DNA from: Chitinophaga filiformis | GTDB taxonomy: Bacteria; Bacteroidota; Bacteroidia; Chitinophagales; Chitinophagaceae | Length of the DNA: 64,000 nt | Assembly: GCF_021646545.1 (NCBI RefSeq) | Contig: NZ_JAKIRP010000003.1 | Location: forward strand, 248,001-312,000 | Reading direction: 5' to 3' | Part shown: positions 62,631 to 64,000 of the stretch, one piece after another | How the letters are laid out: the number at the start of each line of letters is the position of its first letter | Position numbering within the stretch: the stretch's first letter is position 1 | The notes under the pieces: generated by a model | Told to the model about the DNA's origin: nothing | Seen by the model: only the letters and a program-made list of their open reading frames with translations | Database searches by the model: none | Translations under genes and position numbers: made by a program

Positions 62631-62752
62631 CCGTTAATTTTTTATTTTTTACTGGTCGGATGGAACCTCGCATGAACCTGCCCCCGTGTGAACGAGGTCC
62701 ATCATGCTCGGTTTCATAAGTAAAAAAAGAAAGAGTAAAGAAAAGCGCTTCC

Positions 62753-63214
62753 TCAGAGGGTAGCGATGCAATCCATCTCTACGAGAGAATCGCCGGGCAC
62801 ACCTCCATATACTGCTACCGTGGTACGGACAGGCGGATTTTTACCGAACCGTCCTCTGAACACCTCATTCATCGCTTTGTAATCATTCAGATCATGCAGG
62901 AACACACTTACTTTCAGCACCTTTTCCATTGATGACCCTGCCTTGGTCAGTACTTTCTCCATTTCTTTTAATACATGGTCCGTATGTGCTTTGATATCTC
63001 CTTCAAAGTGGGCGCCTATTCCCGCGATATAGACCGTGTTGCCATGGATCTTAAAACTTGAGAACAATGGCACTTCCTGGTCGTAGATCACCTCTCCCTG
63101 CGGAGTGCCTCCCGGCAAAGCAGGAGCTGCGGCTTTGGCAATTGCGTTGACACCTGTGATTCCAGCCAATGTAGCTGCTATCTTCTTTAATACGGATCTT
63201 CTTTGGTTTTGCAT
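62753..63214 (-). CDS. Tat-exported RidA-family enamine/imine deaminase
   Basis: The 153-residue protein has a twin-arginine signal (MQNQRRSVLKKIAATLAGIT) followed by an Ala-rich cleavage region, and then a complete RidA domain. Its active-site Arg lies in NPPVRTTVAVYGG and the following EMDCIA carries the conserved Glu. RidA hydrolyses reactive enamines released by PLP-dependent dehydratases. It lies 122 bp upstream of the exported SelA-related PLP enzyme, which is exactly such a producer. Most RidA proteins are cytosolic, so the export signal is notable. Confidence 0.85.
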   Translation of the reverse strand: MQNQRRSVLKKIAATLAGITGVNAIAKAAAPALPGGTPQGEVIYDQEVPLFSSFKIHGNTVYIAGIGAHFEGDIKAHTDHVLKEMEKVLTKAGSSMEKVLKVSVFLHDLNDYKAMNEVFRGRFGKNPPVRTTVAVYGGVPGDSLVEMDCIATL

Positions 63215-63243
63215 GATTTCAGTTAATTTGAGATACGGGTATG

Positions 63244-64000
63244 TTATTGTTTATCCCACCATACGCGGGTTGTCATCAGGTTTGGTCCCTGACGGGTAAT
63301 TGCTTCCGCCAGGCTGCCGCTGTTCACGCTTTCTTCAGAAGGCGGATATAACAGACGGCGGGGAATAGTGCCACCGGTCGTATTACCAGGAACATTTACC
63401 GGTGTCAATGCAGGATATCCGGTACGGCGCCAGTTAGCATGTATCTCCTGCTCATCGAGGAATAAAGACACCCATTTCTCCTGCCCGATCATCGCTTTCA
63501 TAGCCTCTGCACCTCCTGTCAGCGGATGAGCAGCCTGATAGGCAGCGATCTTTTCCCGGGCAATCACACCACCACTGCCAAACAATGCCCAGTTACGCAT
63601 AGAAGCCCCAATGGCGTCAGCAAATGCGCCAGCAGCGCTTCCTTCCCACCAGCCATTCACGCCCGCTTCTGCCAGCAACAAGTTCACTTCGGCGGCACTC
63701 ATCAGGATGAAAGGGGCATTGTATTGAAGGATAGTAGCCGGATTCGGCTCTGAATAGGTGGTAAAATCAGCCGGCTTATTCAGCAGACCATTTGGCATAC
63801 CCTTCTGGAGTGCGGTGCTGGTATCTGCTTTACCATTATTCCATACTATAGCAATAACATTCAAACGGGGGTCATTGTTTGCCCTAAGCACATCAATAAA
63901 TGTCTTGGCCAGCTTACCGCCCTCTGTATTGTTATTGCCATTTGCTACTGCATAATCGTTAGACAACATACTGGCTGCTGCAGGATTACGGTTGATAGCC
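63244..64000 (-). CDS. SusD-like lipoprotein, C-terminal part
   Basis: The frame is open to the right window edge, continuing upstream of the first in-window ATG through AINRNPAAAS, so the N-terminus with signal peptide is outside. The 251 visible residues match the SusD-like family: FILMSAAEVNLLLAEAGVNG, EKWVSLFLDEQEIHANWRRT, GTIPRRLLYPPSEESVN. It should be the surface substrate-binding partner of a SusC transporter encoded further right. It is 29 bp upstream of the ridA gene, placing the exported enzymes in a SusC/D operon. Confidence 0.9.
   Translation of the reverse strand, partial: AINRNPAAASMLSNDYAVANGNNNTEGGKLAKTFIDVLRANNDPRLNVIAIVWNNGKADTSTALQKGMPNGLLNKPADFTTYSEPNPATILQYNAPFILMSAAEVNLLLAEAGVNGWWEGSAAGAFADAIGASMRNWALFGSGGVIAREKIAAYQAAHPLTGGAEAMKAMIGQEKWVSLFLDEQEIHANWRRTGYPALTPVNVPGNTTGGTIPRRLLYPPSEESVNSGSLAEAITRQGPNLMTTRVWWDKQ

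Noticed and set aside
1..64000. CRISPR arrays, tRNA or rRNA genes, prophage, insertion sequences
   Set aside because: I saw no regularly spaced repeats, tRNA T-loop signatures, integrases or transposases in any frame.

Overview
The window looks like a chromosomal segment of a Bacteroidota bacterium, most likely a Chitinophaga-like member of the Chitinophagaceae. The genus is an inference. The phylum is supported by SusC/SusD pairs with an ECF sigma/FecR switch, type IX secretion C-terminal sorting domains, TAnnTTTG-type promoters, a TssD-type (Bacteroidota) type VI tube protein, and weak Shine-Dalgarno sequences.

Region 1 (1-14.2 kb) is a type VI secretion locus. On the minus strand lie a ClpV-type AAA+ unfoldase and the start of another gene. 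A 1.1 kb divergent intergenic region with two long imperfect inverted repeats follows. On the plus strand come the tube protein TssD, a Tae4-type peptidoglycan amidase, a lipoprotein that is probably its immunity protein, VgrG, a putative effector adaptor, a PAAR-like/Rhs protein of 1375 residues and an acidic helical protein that is probably the Rhs immunity protein. The Rhs C-terminal toxin (about 143 residues) carries a DAE...PCxxC pattern that suggests a nucleic-acid deaminase. The first ATPase domain of ClpV looks catalytically degenerate.

Region 2 (14.2-34.3 kb) is mostly housekeeping: a DUF1266 lipoprotein, a cysteine-free thioredoxin-fold protein, a DUF6807 protein, dipeptide epimerase, DnaK, an OmpA-type protein, ArgS, a TPR protein, cytidine deaminase, signal peptidase I, an alpha/beta hydrolase, an NtrC-type regulator without a DNA-binding domain, CysE-CysM, PdhB, a membrane protein and a thiolase. 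The thioredoxin-fold gene is preceded by a 27-bp palindrome, a promoter-like motif and a 22-codon leader ending in three cysteines and a serine.

Region 3 (34.3-43.1 kb) holds a beta-barrel/lipoprotein pair and a complete polysaccharide-utilisation-type regulatory and uptake unit: ECF sigma, FecR, SusC with an STN domain, and SusD. Region 4 (43.5-55.2 kb) holds DnaG, two cell-surface proteins with type IX sorting domains (one a 1588-residue PKD protein with a recent 498-bp tandem duplication), DHFR and ThyA, proline dehydrogenase and an orphan FecR-like protein.

Region 5 (55.2-64 kb) is catabolic. A minus-strand cluster reads SusD (partial), RidA, a SelA-related PLP enzyme, an amidohydrolase, an RraA-type aldolase and a BASS-family transporter. 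All four enzymes carry N-terminal export signals, so the set looks like an extracytoplasmic degradation pathway for an N-acylated amino acid or amino-sugar acid. It is followed by a Tat-exported sugar isomerase-like lipoprotein and a FAD oxidoreductase. I saw no tRNA, rRNA, CRISPR array, transposase or prophage.
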